Below, piece after piece: positions 63,202 through 64,000 of a stretch of DNA of 64,000 bases. The stretch is taken from assembly GCF_003491345.1 (NCBI RefSeq), contig NZ_CP025512.1, positions 3,249,001 through 3,313,000 of the forward strand. The letters are read 5' to 3'. Position 1 is the first letter of the stretch, and each line of letters opens with the position of its first letter. The notes beneath the pieces are model-generated. The model made no database searches and was not told the DNA's origin. It saw only the letters and a program-made list of their open reading frames with translations. Both the position numbers and the translations under genes were made by a program. Source of the DNA: Neorhizobium sp. SOG26 (lineage in GTDB: Bacteria > Pseudomonadota > Alphaproteobacteria > Rhizobiales > Rhizobiaceae).

Positions 63202-63492
63202 CTACTTGCCGACCCGGATGCTCGACGCGTTGAGCCAGGAGCCGCCGGCAACGGCCGACGAGGCCGCCTGGCGGGTCTGTGCTGACGCTGCCGTTTCACC
63301 CGCGTCGATATCGCTGTGGACGATCCGTCGCTCGAAGTTCTCGGTTCCGACCCGGACCCGGTACTGGTTTTCACCGCGCTCGGCGGCGGGCAGGAGGCCG
63401 ACGATCCGGCATGTGCGGTCGCCGGTTGCCATGCGCGTGAGGCCAGCCTTGAGGACGACGTCATCGCCGATCGCATAGGTTCTTGCGCTCAC
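63202..63492 (-). CDS. small hypothetical protein of the csp-rpsU cluster (96 aa)
   Basis: A compact beta-rich N-terminal domain ([20 protein letters not shown], then [20 protein letters not shown]) that could be an SH3-like fold, and an Ala/Ser-rich C-terminus. GTG 63492 has GGAGA six bases upstream. It lies between the cspA terminator and rpsU, suggesting co-expression by read-through. No family name recognised. Confidence 0.7.
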   Translation of the reverse strand: MSARTYAIGDDVVLKAGLTRMATGDRTCRIVGLLPAAERGENQYRVRVGTENFERRIVHSDIDAGETAASAQTRQAASSAVAGGSWLNASSIRVGK

Positions 63493-63530
63493 TGCATTCT
63501 CCTTTGTCGGACACAAGGTCCGGAAAAAAC

Positions 63531-63556
63531 AAAAAGGCCGGGATTGACCCCGACCT
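63531..63556 (-). terminator. intrinsic terminator/attenuator after the second cspA
   Basis: On the minus strand AGGTCGGG (63556-63549) pairs with CCCGGCCT (63542-63535), followed by TTTTTG and more T. Confidence 0.78.
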
Positions 63557-63618
63557 CTTAACTGCCATTCAAGCACTGACTGCCGGTACATCCGCGGTCA
63601 GTCGTGCGAATGACATCC

Positions 63619-63828
63619 TTAGGCGGCGCGAAGGTTATCGGCCGAATTCTTGCCGGACTTGCGGTCGCGGACGATCTCGTAGGAGATCTTCTGGCCTTCG
63701 GCCAATGACGCCATGCCAGCGCGTTCTACAGCAGAGACGTGGACGAAAACGTCCTGTGCGCCATCATCAGGCTCGATGAAGCCGAAGCCCTTGGTGCTGT
63801 TGAACCACTTTACGGTGCCAGTATTCAT
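63619..63828 (-). CDS. CspA-family cold-shock protein, second copy (69 aa)
   Basis: Single cold-shock domain with RNP1-like KGFGFI (about 14-19) and RNP2-like VFVHV (about 28-32). Nearly the same length and pattern as the copy at 663-872, but the two differ at many positions. GGAAA lies upstream of ATG 63828. Upstream (63829-64000) is an ORF-free leader running to the window edge. Read-through of its terminator would reach the small gene and rpsU. Confidence 0.94.
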   Translation of the reverse strand: MNTGTVKWFNSTKGFGFIEPDDGAQDVFVHVSAVERAGMASLAEGQKISYEIVRDRKSGKNSADNLRAA

Positions 63829-64000
63829 AACGATTTCCTTTCAATCGCTTGTGTGATCGGACAGTATCTCGTCCGCATGATCGATATTTGAGAGGAAATC
63901 TGACGGTGCGCTGAGCGCGTAGACAAAGGTCGCAAGCAAGTTCGATAGGCTCAATATAGGGACTATCGGCAAATTAGCAATGCTCAAGCCCGACTTTAAT

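Noticed and set aside
1..64000. CRISPR arrays, prophage genes, insertion sequences, toxin-antitoxin pairs
   Set aside because: No regularly spaced repeats, transposase or phage structural motifs were seen on either strand.

Overview
The window looks like ordinary chromosome from an alphaproteobacterium of the order Hyphomicrobiales, most likely the family Rhizobiaceae. The reasons are the high GC content, the complete Tad/Cpa pilus locus with an alphaproteobacterial CtrA-type site (TTAA-N7-TTAAC) in front of the pilin gene, GGAAC-N18/19-TT promoters like those of the rhizobial RpoE2/EcfG stress sigma factor, a three-hairpin anti-Shine-Dalgarno sRNA of the alpha-r14/cuckoo type, and a Rhizobium-type intergenic repeat. 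I see no prophage, insertion sequence, integrase or CRISPR array. Assignments rest on motifs and family knowledge; no database search was possible.

Layout. 1-3.3 kb: the N-terminus of a YbaK-type deacylase, an sRNA gene, a cold-shock gene, a candidate 30-codon ORF, an M20 dipeptidase and a MarR regulator. 3.4-6.7 kb: a minus-strand sRNA divergent from polA. 6.7-13.8 kb, all minus strand: a small hypothetical gene, a detached phosphonate piece (DUF1045-phnM-phnN), gpmA, dapB, glucokinase, methylglyoxal synthase and murein endopeptidase mepA. 13.9-20.8 kb, plus strand: a yejABEF-type peptide ABC importer and a GhrA-like reductase. 20.9-25.3 kb: small envelope proteins, pncB, a DUF1236 protein divergent from a single-domain response regulator, a UDP-glucuronate 4-epimerase-like gene and a 23-codon membrane-peptide ORF.

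25.4-36.4 kb is the Tad pilus locus. On the minus strand run flp pilin, cpaA, cpaB, cpaC, cpaD, cpaE, cpaF/tadA, tadB and tadC. Divergently on the plus strand lie a stand-alone secretin N-domain protein and two TadE-like pseudopilins. The TadD lipoprotein is about 14 kb further on, next to tRNA-Ser(GGA).

36.5-48.2 kb is a nucleoside salvage island of two facing arms. The plus arm is deoB-add-upp. The minus arm is a BMP-type nucleoside ABC importer (binding protein, ATPase, two permeases) followed by cdd, purine nucleoside phosphorylase, deoC and deoA. Together they could import nucleosides, deaminate and phosphorolyse them, recover uracil and pass deoxyribose phosphate to glycolysis. A retropepsin-like protease gene sits between the arms.

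49-64 kb holds tRNA-Ser, tadD, a leucyl-aminopeptidase/MarR/NlpC-P60 operon, a repeat-rich intergenic stretch, lepA, three MFS exporters with XRE-cupin and TetR regulators, a cysteine-rich secreted protein, a small gene with a stress-type promoter, and a minus-strand cspA/hypothetical/rpsU/hypothetical group. The most interesting non-coding signals are the two sRNA genes and the palindromic element near 53.3 kb.
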